Below are positions 11,301-15,000 of a DNA stretch of 15,000 nt, piece after piece. The notes beneath the pieces are model-generated. The model saw only the letters and a list, made by a program, of their open reading frames with translations, was not told the DNA's origin and did not search any database. The stretch comes from Halisarca cf. caerulea (Eukaryota; Porifera; Demospongiae; Chondrillida; Halisarcidae), in contig CAUJGJ010000001.1 in NCBI GenBank assembly GCA_963170055.1, positions 1,527,501 to 1,542,500 of the forward strand. Direction: 5' to 3'. Position 1 is the stretch's first letter, and each line of letters opens with the position of its first letter. A program made the translations under genes and the position numbers.

Positions 11301-11306
11301 AGCCAT
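840..11306 (-). CDS. TDRD3: TDRD3-like protein (RMI1_N/OB-fold scaffold of topoisomerase 3-beta), 7-exon gene model
   Basis: The gene model joins 11306-11269, 9375-9282, 7628-7563, 6184-6009, 5521-5433, 4479-4427 and 2399-840. All introns are GT-AG, phases agree, and the sum is 2076 nt (691 aa plus stop). Residues 1 to about 66 match the helical RMI1_N/DUF1767 region ([28 protein letters not shown]). Residues about 67-172 match the OB fold ([43 protein letters not shown]). GPPPFIPF at about 188-195 matches the GGPPPFVPF of TDRD3 that follows the OB fold and separates it from RMI1. In animals TDRD3 binds TOP3B through the OB fold and carries UBA and Tudor domains that recruit it to methyl-arginine marks and RNPs. 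I see neither domain here: residues about 200-691 are Ser/Lys-rich and then Gln/His-rich low complexity. The protein is either a Tudor-less form, or the last exon has an alternative donor leading to exons left of the window. Introns are 0.5-2 kb and full of MITEs. Orthology of the N-terminal module is strong; the 3' end is less certain. Confidence 0.85.
1411..1715 (-). repeat. Coding 15-bp minisatellite (His-Gln-His-Gln-Gly units)
   Basis: On the plus strand the unit is CCTGGTGTTGGTGCC or close variants, repeated about 20 times. On the coding strand it reads H-Q-H-Q-G, with G replaced by E twice and the first H by Y, D or R in several units. Because the period is a multiple of three, copy-number change would keep the reading frame. 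Confidence 0.93.
2494..3458 (-). mobile_element. Degenerate Tc1/mariner-like transposon with ~47-bp terminal inverted repeats
   Basis: Positions 2501-2547 and 3407-3453 are inverted copies with only a few differences. The shared core includes AAAAGAAAGTTAACAGTGAC and an AATGGCGGCGA inner end. TA dinucleotides flank at 2492-2493 and 3459-3460, as expected for TA target-site duplication. About 965 bp lie between, with a transposase relic on the minus strand. The element sits in intron 6 of the TDRD3-like gene, in the same orientation as that gene. Confidence 0.85.
2750..2872 (-). pseudogene. C-terminal relic of a Tc1/mariner-family transposase
   Basis: On the minus strand this reads [11 protein letters not shown], a TGA stop at 2830-2828, then [10 protein letters not shown], ending in LWQRFVLL and a stop at 2752-2750. 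N-L-N-P-V-E-x-x-W is the hallmark around the catalytic glutamate of the Tc1/mariner DDE domain. The stop replaces the expected Trp, so TGG has become TGA. I could not recover a continuous N-terminal part from the rest of the element, so it is a dead copy. Confidence 0.8.
3530..3660. repeat. Possible degenerate repeat with gaccacctctctacagtgac motifs
   Basis: The stretch has GACCACCTCTCTACAGTGAC and TTTGGTCCCTTGAATGG. A related pair (GGACCACCTGCCCACAG and TTGTCCCTTGAGATG) occurs near 6538-6585. The resemblance suggests two decayed copies of one dispersed repeat. I could not define the ends. Confidence 0.35.
3684..3864. mobile_element. pogo/Tigger-like MITE, copy A (181 bp)
   Basis: The left end starts CAGTGGAACC and runs to TTTGACACC. 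The right end, read in reverse complement, starts CAGTGGAGCC and runs to TCTGACACC. Imperfect inverted repeats of about 28 bp with a CAGTGGAACC-type tip are typical of pogo/Tigger-derived MITEs. It contains internal 'ctctataatctgacc' repeats and no coding capacity. It lies in intron 6. Confidence 0.75.
3865..4426. other. Intronic stretch without recognised gene
   Basis: This is the 5' part of intron 6 of the TDRD3-like gene. A 121-codon plus-strand open frame at 3978-4343 has no recognisable motif and no splice support. Near 4335-4395, variants of CCCCTAGGGAAT occur three times (CCCTAGGGAAT, CCCTGGGGAAT, CCTAGGGAAT), a short degenerate repeat. Confidence 0.45.
4427..4479 (-). CDS. TDRD3: TDRD3-like exon 6 (end of OB fold)
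   Basis: Two bases complete Gly155 and 17 codons follow, reading [24 protein letters not shown] is the signature at the end of the OB fold in both TDRD3 and RMI1. The acceptor is GTGTGCAG|GG and the donor is AAA|GTAAGT, a consensus 5' splice site. The exon ends in phase 0. Confidence 0.88.
4667..4847. mobile_element. MITE with GGATGGGTTTTAA inverted ends (181 bp)
   Basis: GGATGGGTTTTAA at 4667-4679 is exactly inverted at 4835-4847. The repeat continues imperfectly inward, with TGC...TTG matches. There is no open frame. The family is not identified. It lies in intron 5 minus-strand sequence upstream of exon 6. Confidence 0.7.
4880..5102. mobile_element. MITE with TCCGGAAATATTGGCGA inverted ends (223 bp)
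   Basis: The left end runs TACCTTATGTCCGG into AAATATTGGCGA, then AATTTGGCGG. The right end reverse-complemented is TACCGTATATCCGG into AAATATTGGCGA, then AAATTTGGCGA. About 40 bp of inverted similarity is clear. TACCGTATATCCGGAAAT-type ends are, as I recall, common in invertebrate MITEs. It is non-coding and lies 32 bp from the 4667-4847 element. Confidence 0.85.
5178..5360. repeat. (AC)n microsatellite in intron 5
   Basis: An AC repeat of about 180 bp with interruptions (AAACAC, ACTCACTC, CATACGTACACC). On the transcribed minus strand of the TDRD3-like gene it reads (GT)n and begins about 75 nt after the exon 5 donor. His-Thr and Cys-Val open frames over it are artefacts. Confidence 0.97.
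5433..5521 (-). CDS. TDRD3: TDRD3-like exon 5 (OB fold)
   Basis: The first base completes a Ser codon. Twenty-nine codons then read [19 protein letters not shown] and on to SGFMMLFP, plus one base. P-P-G-T-K-(L/V) and N-G-F-L-L-L are conserved OB-fold positions in TDRD3. The acceptor is CCTCTACAG| and the donor is CCAG|GTGTGT. An earlier possible donor (AAG|GTTGTG) was rejected because it would remove the conserved G-F-L-L-L strand. Confidence 0.85.
5706..5797. mobile_element. Fragment of a 'TTATAACGAA'-type pogo-like MITE
   Basis: The right end, in reverse complement, reads TACACTGTTGAAACTCATTA followed by TAACGAATCC. The left side holds ATATCAAAAATTCACTATAA in the same orientation. This matches the CAGT-GAAACTCGTTATAACGAA pattern of pogo-like MITEs in invertebrates. 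Only about 90 bp remain. It lies in intron 4-3 sequence between exons. Confidence 0.55.
6009..6184 (-). CDS. TDRD3: TDRD3-like exon 4 (first half of OB fold)
   Basis: Fifty-eight codons plus AG follow the acceptor CATTGCAG|. [13 protein letters not shown] matches G-P-C-V-L-Q-I-Q-K-I-R-N-V of TDRD3. After a Ser/Gln/Gly-rich loop, L-L-R-V-Y-V-T-D-G matches the M-L-R-L-Q-V-T-D-G strand. The donor is AAG|GTGAGA, leaving phase 2. This is the most recognisable exon of the gene. Confidence 0.9.
6185..7176. other. Intron 3 sequence without recognised gene
   Basis: I see no exon-like or RNA-like feature here. Several microsatellite-like TACGTA/ATGTAC patches occur (6246-6258, 6660-6680, 7015-7035). 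Open frames such as plus 6494-6868 lack motifs, homology and splice support. Confidence 0.5.
7177..7362. mobile_element. pogo/Tigger-like MITE, copy B (186 bp)
   Basis: The left end AAGTGGAACCCCTCTAATCC and the right end, in reverse complement CAGTGGACCCCTCTAATCTG, form the inverted repeat. TA flanks at 7175-7176 and 7363-7364 fit TA duplication. Internal text such as 'ggtcccaaggtgtccagattag' recurs in the copy ending at 8192. There is no coding capacity. It lies in intron 3, upstream of exon 4 and 200 bp downstream of exon 3. Confidence 0.85.
7563..7628 (-). CDS. TDRD3: TDRD3-like exon 3
   Basis: Twenty-two codons, beginning [16 protein letters not shown], sit between CTGTCTCAG| and GAG|GTACGC. 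The D-L-R-x-I...L-P...I-N pattern matches TDLRTIGKKFLPSDIN in TDRD3 and the T-D-L-R of RMI1, just before the OB fold. Both boundaries are phase 0. Confidence 0.87.
8042..8192. mobile_element. Decayed pogo/Tigger-like MITE, copy C
   Basis: The right part (8157-8192) holds GGTCCCAAGGCGGGCAGATT, closely matching the right end of the 7177-7362 copy, and ends GCTGTA. A worn left tip, AGTGAAGCCGCTCTAGTTC, starts near 8042. It lies in intron 2. Confidence 0.5.
8258..8293. repeat. Short inverted repeat ACTACACCTG...CAGGTGTAGT
   Basis: A perfect 10-bp inverted repeat with a 16-bp spacer. It is part of a longer zone (8236-8295) rich in GTAGGTACC/AGGTGTA variants. It could form a hairpin in RNA or be a transposon-end remnant. 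Confidence 0.6.
8381..8410. repeat. Two exact 15-bp tandem units (AGCAGGGGAGAGAGG)
   Basis: AGCAGGGGAGAGAGG is repeated exactly at 8381-8395 and 8396-8410. This is a minimal tandem duplication in intron 2. Confidence 0.85.
8670..9061. mobile_element. MITE with GAGAGGTT ends and TA duplication (~392 bp)
   Basis: The element opens GAGAGGTTTAG and closes, in reverse complement, GAGAGGTTAG. TA flanks at 8668-8669 and 9062-9063. The subterminal zones are also inverted: ACTACGTAAAACG...GTAATAAGC against GAATGCTACGTAGTAAGC. The whole element is unusually rich in AACGTT and TACGTA, unlike adjacent intron. There is no open frame. The family is not identified. It lies in intron 2. Confidence 0.8.
9282..9375 (-). 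CDS. TDRD3: TDRD3-like exon 2
   Basis: The first base completes Trp13 and is followed by 31 codons reading [10 protein letters not shown], then a charged stretch ending in IKKALN. The acceptor is AAG|G after a T-rich tract; the donor is [18 protein letters not shown] corresponds to L-S-D-E-G-I-E-A-C of TDRD3, in the DUF1767/RMI1_N helical region. The exon ends in phase 0. Confidence 0.85.
9475..9628. repeat. Imperfect array of AAGATTTC units
   Basis: AAGATTTC, GGATTTCA and close variants occur about eleven times at irregular 8-20 bp spacing. No longer period is evident. It lies in intron 1, about 100 bp upstream (gene orientation) of exon 2. Confidence 0.75.
9637..10068. other. Intron 1 sequence without recognised gene
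   Basis: I see nothing with coding or RNA features. A short direct repeat, AAATATTTCT, occurs at about 9788 and 9807. TACGTA palindromes recur (9721-9728, 9825). Confidence 0.5.
10069..10259. mobile_element. pogo/Tigger-like MITE, copy D (191 bp)
   Basis: The left end is CAGTGGACCCTCTGATAGTGG. The right end, in reverse complement, is AAGTGGGACTTCTGAATAAA. TA flanks at 10067-10068 and 10260-10261. Size and tips match the copies at 3684 and 7177. Non-coding; it lies in intron 1. Confidence 0.65.
10262..11260. other. Intron 1 sequence without recognised gene
   Basis: I see no supported gene. Short open frames on both strands lack motifs. A C-rich patch (CCCTCCCCCCCACCCCC) sits near 10755-10772. 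A possible tiny exon on the minus strand near 10975 (AG|CCCTGAAAG|TAAGC) is not needed, because exons 1 and 2 already join in phase. Confidence 0.45.
11269..11306 (-). CDS. TDRD3: TDRD3-like exon 1 (start codon)
   Basis: This exon encodes [12 protein letters not shown] plus TG of a split Trp codon, followed by the strong donor GTGAGT at 11268. The W completed by exon 2 aligns with the A-G-W-Y-L-S-D-E-G start of vertebrate TDRD3, which is why I chose this ATG. The Kozak context is mixed: G at +4, T at -3. The frame stays open upstream to another ATG at 11504, discussed in the findings. Confidence 0.8.
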
Positions 11307-11695
11307 GCAGACAATAGGGGAATACCCCACTTGTCTCACATTATTACTGTACCCACGCGTACCTACACGCACTAAATGTACGTTTGTAATTAGAAATTTG
11401 CGGTGTGATGTGTTCGAACAACGTCCATAGTTGATTATTAGAACTTTTCTCACACGCGCGTAGACGAAGAATACTAAGGCTAAGGTGATCTTGCGAAGTA
11501 ACATTTACCATCAGCGGTCAAAAGGTGACCTTCATTTGACTAACGGTTGTGCTCGTATCTGTGATCCCATTGTTCGCGCTCACTCCGTCCCTGATATCTG
11601 TGGTCTACTCCTACATCTGGGATTGTGTAATTTACTAAATTCGTCTTCCCCTACAGAGGTAGCCGTTTGCTTTATACTGGCAAGTACGGGAAAAG
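11307..11695. promoter_or_regulatory. Shared divergent promoter region
   Basis: Only 389 bp separate the start codon of the minus-strand TDRD3-like gene from that of the plus-strand gene at 11696, so a bidirectional promoter is inferred. The stretch is richer in CpG (ACACGCGCGTAG near 11452, GTTCGCGCTCACTCCG near 11572, CCCACGCGTACC near 11351) than the introns. No TATA box is obvious in either direction. A CTTCCCCTACAG acceptor-like site at about 11645-11656 could end a 5' UTR intron of the plus-strand gene. Confidence 0.55.
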
Positions 11696-11731
11696 ATGTC
11701 TCAGAAAGAAAAAGACAAGAGGATTAGTTGG
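11696..11731 (+). CDS. First coding exon of an unidentified divergent gene (partial)
   Basis: ATG at 11696 sits in a favourable context (AAAAGATGT, A at -3). It opens 12 codons reading MSQKEKDKRISW, and the consensus donor TGG|GTGAGT follows at 11732. The exon therefore ends in phase 0. The peptide is basic and ends in K-R-I-S-W, which fits the [K/R]-[V/I]-x-[F/W] short docking motif for protein phosphatase 1; 12 residues are too few to name a protein. Translation through the donor runs into the TG repeat, so the longer open frame is not the product. Downstream exons are uncertain. Confidence 0.6.
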
Positions 11732-11861
11732 GTGAGTGACTTCGGAAGCCATTTTCCAACGAATTTTGTCTGGAGTTTCTCTCTGGGCTGTGAACGTTTG
11801 AATACTCTCCCTTGCATTACATTCGAAACTATAGTAGTGGTAGTGCGCGATTTATTGTGTA

Positions 11862-11867
<6 letters not shown>

Positions 11868-11921
<54 letters not shown>

Positions 11922-11940
11922 GGGGGGGGGGAGGGGGGGT
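11868..11940. repeat. (TG)n microsatellite followed by a G tract
   Basis: About 25 TG units run directly into TT, ten G residues, A, seven G residues and T. It lies in the presumed first intron of the plus-strand gene. Confidence 0.95.
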
Positions 11941-11948
11941 AGTTTAAG

Positions 11949-12039
11949 CCCTCTGATGAGTATCCTTCCTCTTACTTGAGGGATCATTATTGGGGCACTT
12001 GGATGGGTGGGGCTGTTACTTGTGTCATCTCTGATGTTG
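11949..12039 (+). CDS. Candidate second exon of the divergent gene
   Basis: After TTTAAG| at 11948 the frame reads PSDEYPSSYLRDHYWGTWMG and on to CVISDV, then the donor GTTG|GTACGT at 12040. It would join the 11696-11731 exon in phase 0. The frame is stop-free from 11943 to 12128. Composition looks like protein rather than simple repeat. Against it, the acceptor lacks a pyrimidine tract (it follows a G-rich run), and I recognise no family. Confidence 0.25.
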
Positions 12040-12131
12040 GTACGTATTCGGCTCCTGATGGGCCCACTAAGCCAGCTTCAGTCTGTTGCGATAATACAAA
12101 TACAAGTTTGTGTGTGTGTGTTTTGCTATAG

Positions 12132-12536
12132 TGTAGTTTTCATGTGTGTTTTGTAAGTTTATTGTTTAACGTGCACACTACTGCCACTTATCTACCTTCA
12201 CATACACATACACGTACTAATCACCAAAAACGTGGTGATATGAAGGACTAGTATGCTGTCTGTACCTCCTAGGGCTGTGGATGGTATAAACCTGAACTTT
12301 TAGTCATTTCTGACTACACCTGAAGTCACATTTCCTTTTGTAAGCAGATGCATATGAAGTAATTTAGTGACAGCCCAGTAGGAAGACTTTGTACTGATTC
12401 TGATGTTGTTAAGTCACTGAAAGTGGAGAAAATGGCTTTCATTATTTCCTGTGGGTGTATCCAGTCCAGTGTTGTTGTGGTGACAGTAGAAGTTACTGTG
12501 GCATTTCAGAGCAGTGGGAAGGTGTGCAGAAACTGT
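12132..12536. other. Non-repetitive stretch with a 79-codon open frame, function unknown
   Basis: The plus-strand frame from 12363 to 12599 is open for 79 codons, including SDSPVGRLCTDSDVVKSLK, and runs into the minisatellite. A good acceptor-like site, TTTCCTTTTGTAAGCAG, ends at about 12348, but the sequence right after it has stops in all three frames. No donor or family supports an exon. Confidence 0.35.
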
Positions 12537-13065
12537 GCTTTGATGGCCTGTCTCTTTGTGGGGAAAGGGGCTGATGGCCTGTCTGTAGGGGAGGGGGATT
12601 GATGGCCTGTCTCTAGGGGAGGGAGGGGGATTGATGGCCTGTCTCTAGGGGAGGGAGGGGGATTGATGGCCTGTCTCCAGGGGAGGGAGGGGGATTGATG
12701 GCCTGTCTCTGGGGGAGGGGGATCGATGGCCTGTTGGGGGGAGGGAGGGGGATTGATGGCCTGTCTCTGGGGGAGGGGGATTGATGGCCTGTTGGGGGGA
12801 AGGAGGGGGATTGGTGGCCTGTTGGGGGGAGGGGGATTGATGGCCTGTTGGGGGGAGGGAGGGGGGATTGATGGCCTGTTGGAGGGAGGGAGGGGGATTG
12901 ATGGCCTGTTGGGGGGAGCAAGGGGGATTGATGGCCTGTTGGGGGGAGCAAGGGGGATTGATGGCCTGTTGGGGGGAGGGGGGGTTGTGGCCTGTTGGAG
13001 GGAGGGGGGGTTGTGGCCTGTTGGTGTGTGGGGGGTGGGGATGAGGGTTGACAGCCTGTCCTGGG
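12537..13065. repeat. G-rich minisatellite (~26-33 bp unit, about 17 copies)
   Basis: The unit is GATTGATGGCCTGTTGGGGG followed by GAGGGAGGGG or similar. Left copies carry TGTCTCTAGGGG, right copies TGTTGGGG, and the last two carry TTGTGG in place of GATGG. Length varies because of the G tract. The plus strand has four or more G-runs in every unit, so it has high G-quadruplex potential. Proline-rich open frames on the minus strand (up to 195 codons, in several frames) are a consequence of the repeat. Confidence 0.95.
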
Positions 13066-13640
13066 AGTGGTGGGGTAGGTTGGGGTGATACATCCCTGAA
13101 ATTCACTGGTCTATGTGTCTCCATGTTTAATAGTCCTTGAGCTGATGGTCCATGTGTCCGGGGGTTTGATAGTCTGCCCTTGGGAGTGTGCCACTTTATC
13201 ATGTATGTACGTACGTATGTACATTTATCTACGTATGTATGTCTTGGTTGTCAAAGGGCTTGTGTACACGCTGTGTATGCAAAATATGTGATGTGTTCCT
13301 AGTCCTGTGCTTTCATGTGTGCTCATGTGTGTTGTGGTTTGCTTGGCATGTAAGACTACAGCAATAGGCCTATCAACACTGCGCACCTGTATGTACATAT
13401 ATTTGTATGTTCTGTGTACATTATGTATAGCATATGTTGTGCTACTGAGCTTTTGCAATGCTCATTCACACCAGGAGGTACGTACATACGTACGCATATG
13501 CCTGAGTCTTTGTTGCTTCAGACCAGGTGCACATGTATATGCATGTACGTACATACATGCATATAGTATGTACATGCATATAGTGTGTACCTATGGCTGC
13601 TATTTATATGCGTACATGCTTATGTACATGTGAGTATGAT
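13066..13640. other. Repeat-rich stretch without supported gene
   Basis: Worn relatives of the minisatellite core (TTGATAGTCTGCCCTTGGGAG near 13165) continue to about 13190. TACGTA/ATGTAC tracts follow at 13203-13242, 13480-13495 and 13525-13580. Open frames here are built on these tracts. Confidence 0.55.
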
Positions 13641-13749
13641 GAAAGGACAAATTCTATGCATGTGGTACCCCTCCACATAACTCAGATTGTTGTTATTTTG
13701 TGGGGAAACTAGTGGTACCATATTGCTTGCATGAAAGTGTGTATTGTAT

Positions 13750-13840
13750 ATACGTACGTACGTACGTATGTATGCATATGCCGTGGGCTCCTGTGTCATA
13801 CATACGTACGTATGTACGTACGTACGTATGTATGTGCATA
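13750..13840. repeat. (TACG)n tracts
   Basis: Two runs of TACGTACGTACG-type sequence (about 13750-13772 and 13801-13835) flank a short unique segment. TACG repeats are self-complementary and could form cruciforms. Confidence 0.9.
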
Positions 13841-14103
13841 CATGCATTGTACAGTTGTAATGTGTTTCAAGGAATCCTTTGCGTGTATACGTATATGTAT
13901 GTTGAATTCTGGACATAGTGAGGAAATTCCTGTGTCACAATTAATGCTCTACAGTTTTTGAAATATCGACATTTTAGCTGGATACCGGGAATTTTGATAC
14001 AGTGACAAATTTCAGCTGCCCTGGGTGTGTTTATAATGGGACTTTCCTTTTAGAGGAATGCTGGATTGGGGAATTTAATTCATATCTCAACCTGAAAGGG
14101 AAG
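13841..14103. other. Unique stretch with a short open frame, function unknown
   Basis: From CTG at 13978 the plus-strand frame reads LDTGNFDTVTNFSCPGCVYN and stays open into the AC repeat. A TAG precedes it directly (ATTTTAG|CTG), which could be an acceptor. No donor is visible before the microsatellite. It contains a C-P-G-C pair, but I recognise no family. Confidence 0.3.
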
Positions 14104-14149
14104 ACACATACACACATGCACGCACACACACACACACACGCACGCGCAC

Positions 14150-14197
<48 letters not shown>

Positions 14198-14235
14198 ACA
14201 TACACACACACACATGTACGTACATACGTACGTAC
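14104..14235. repeat. (AC)n microsatellite ending in TACGTAC tract
   Basis: AC repeat interrupted by ACGCACGCGC and CTTACATAC, then ACATGTACGTACATACGTACGTACG. Thr-His and Cys-Val frames across it are artefacts. Confidence 0.95.
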
Positions 14236-14369
14236 GGTTGTGTGTGCTTCAGACAAAGCCAATAATAACTACAGCTGTCAGAATAAGTTTTCTTTGTTCA
14301 GAACTACCTACACACAGTGGGTATGCTGCACTAATGTGAGTACAAGTGGGTATGTCGGTATTGATTGAT

Positions 14370-14580
14370 AGTGCATACATACGTATGTACGTGTGTACGT
14401 ATGTACAGTATACAAAAAAATACCCAATGAATATGCATATGTACATACATACATTCGTGCATGCATACGTACATATGTATATCTTTGTGTAGTACGTACG
14501 TACGTACGTACATTGCTCATCGCAGTGAGTCCCATCCTATGTACATGTGTACATACCTAACATACTGTACGTACATGTGT
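14370..14580. repeat. TACGTA/ATGTAC/ATGCAT palindrome-rich tract
   Basis: Repeated ATACGTATGTACG, GTACATACATAC, and GTACGTACGTACGTAC (about 14493-14511), in short blocks. No coding support. Confidence 0.85.
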
Positions 14581-14661
14581 ATGAGCGTATATCACCATAC
14601 CTTGCACAGTACGTCCCTGGCTTGAAGTACATATCACAGTGTTGATTTCGTGTCATACTTT

Positions 14662-14736
14662 AGTGACCAGCCCTCCTCACCACTTCAGTGACCAGCCCTC
14701 CTCACCACTTCAGTGACCAGCCCTCCTCACCACTTC
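14662..14736. repeat. Three exact 25-bp tandem units
   Basis: AGTGACCAGCCCTCCTCACC plus ACTTC is repeated exactly at 14662-14686, 14687-14711 and 14712-14736. Exact identity indicates recent duplication. Confidence 0.95.
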
Positions 14737-14882
14737 TGTACACTGCCTCTCTATTGTTTTCCGTTCTCTGGTTCACACACTAGAGAGTTGGATGTTGCCT
14801 ACTACGTAGGGACTGTTATGTCATTTGAAAGTCATTGAACTCTCATTATGTGATCAATAGGAGTGAAACATAAGCTTTAGTG

Positions 14883-14901
14883 ACTCCCATTGTATGGGAG
14901 T
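14883..14901. repeat. Perfect 8-bp hairpin ACTCCCAT-TGT-ATGGGAGT
   Basis: The arms at 14883-14890 and 14894-14901 are fully complementary with a 3-nt loop. It may be a transposon-end relic or chance. Confidence 0.6.
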
Positions 14902-14980
14902 TGTGGTTTTGAAGCATTCATATGCATACATATACGTAGCATGAAGTACGTATGTACATGCGTATGTACACATATTATTA

Positions 14981-15000
14981 TTCCACCTACAGATTGTTGT
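14981..15000 (+). other. Possible 3' splice site of a further exon of the divergent gene
   Basis: TTATTATTCCACCTACAG ends at 14992 with a pyrimidine-rich tract and canonical AG. If real, an exon of the plus-strand gene starts at 14993 and continues beyond the window. Only 8 bases are visible, so it cannot be tested here. Confidence 0.3.

Noticed and set aside
840..11306. Assignment of the minus-strand gene to RMI1 rather than TDRD3
   Set aside because: RMI1 shares the DUF1767 and OB-fold motifs, but the LTDEGID start and the GPPPFIPF motif just after the OB fold are TDRD3 features.
11485..11727. 80-codon plus-strand frame overlapping the 11696 exon
   Set aside because: It is in a different frame, starts without a good ATG and spans the likely promoter. 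The 11696 frame has both a favourable start context and a consensus donor.
12537..13065. CRISPR-like array of regular repeats
   Set aside because: Units are contiguous with no unique spacers, and the context is a eukaryotic intron-containing region. It is a minisatellite.
12506..13202. Three overlapping proline-rich minus-strand frames (up to 195 codons)
   Set aside because: They are open in several frames only because the C-rich strand of the minisatellite lacks stop codons. There is no non-repeat coding content.

Overview
This is a window of animal nuclear DNA. It has spliced genes with GT-AG introns, long (TG)n/(AC)n microsatellites, tracts of TACGTA and ATGCAT palindromes, and many short inverted-repeat DNA transposons. 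The pogo/Tigger-type and 'TACCGTATATCCGGAAAT'-type elements and the palindrome-rich background resemble what I know from sponges and other early-branching marine invertebrates. A demosponge is my best guess, but this is an inference, not a demonstration.

The main content is one gene on the minus strand, from an ATG at 11306 to a stop at 840. I assembled it by eye from seven exons: 11306-11269, 9375-9282, 7628-7563, 6184-6009, 5521-5433, 4479-4427 and 2399-840. All reading phases agree across the six introns, giving 691 codons. The first 172 residues plus the start of the last exon read as the N-terminal RMI1_N/DUF1767 and OB-fold module of TDRD3, the scaffold partner of topoisomerase 3-beta. 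Key matches are W-x-L-T-D-E-G-I, D-L-R, P-P-G-T-K, V-L-G-G-E-V-E and G-P-P-P-F-I-P-F. The last exon then becomes a long Gln/His-rich region with about 20 tandem His-Gln-His-Gln-Gly units and stops without any visible UBA or Tudor domain.

Upstream, 389 bp of CpG-containing sequence separates this gene from a divergent gene on the plus strand. Its first coding exon (11696-11731, 12 codons ending KRISW, then a strong GTGAGT donor) is credible. Its later exons are uncertain: a stop-free candidate lies at 11949-12039 and a good acceptor at the right edge of the window. The rest of the right third is microsatellite, a G-rich minisatellite of about 17 copies (12537-13065), TACG tracts and a 25-bp triplicate.

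The introns of the TDRD3-like gene are filled with repeats: a degenerate Tc1/mariner-like element (2494-3458), three to four related 150-190 bp pogo-like MITEs, and at least three other MITE families. I saw no RNA genes, CRISPR arrays or bacterial-type features.
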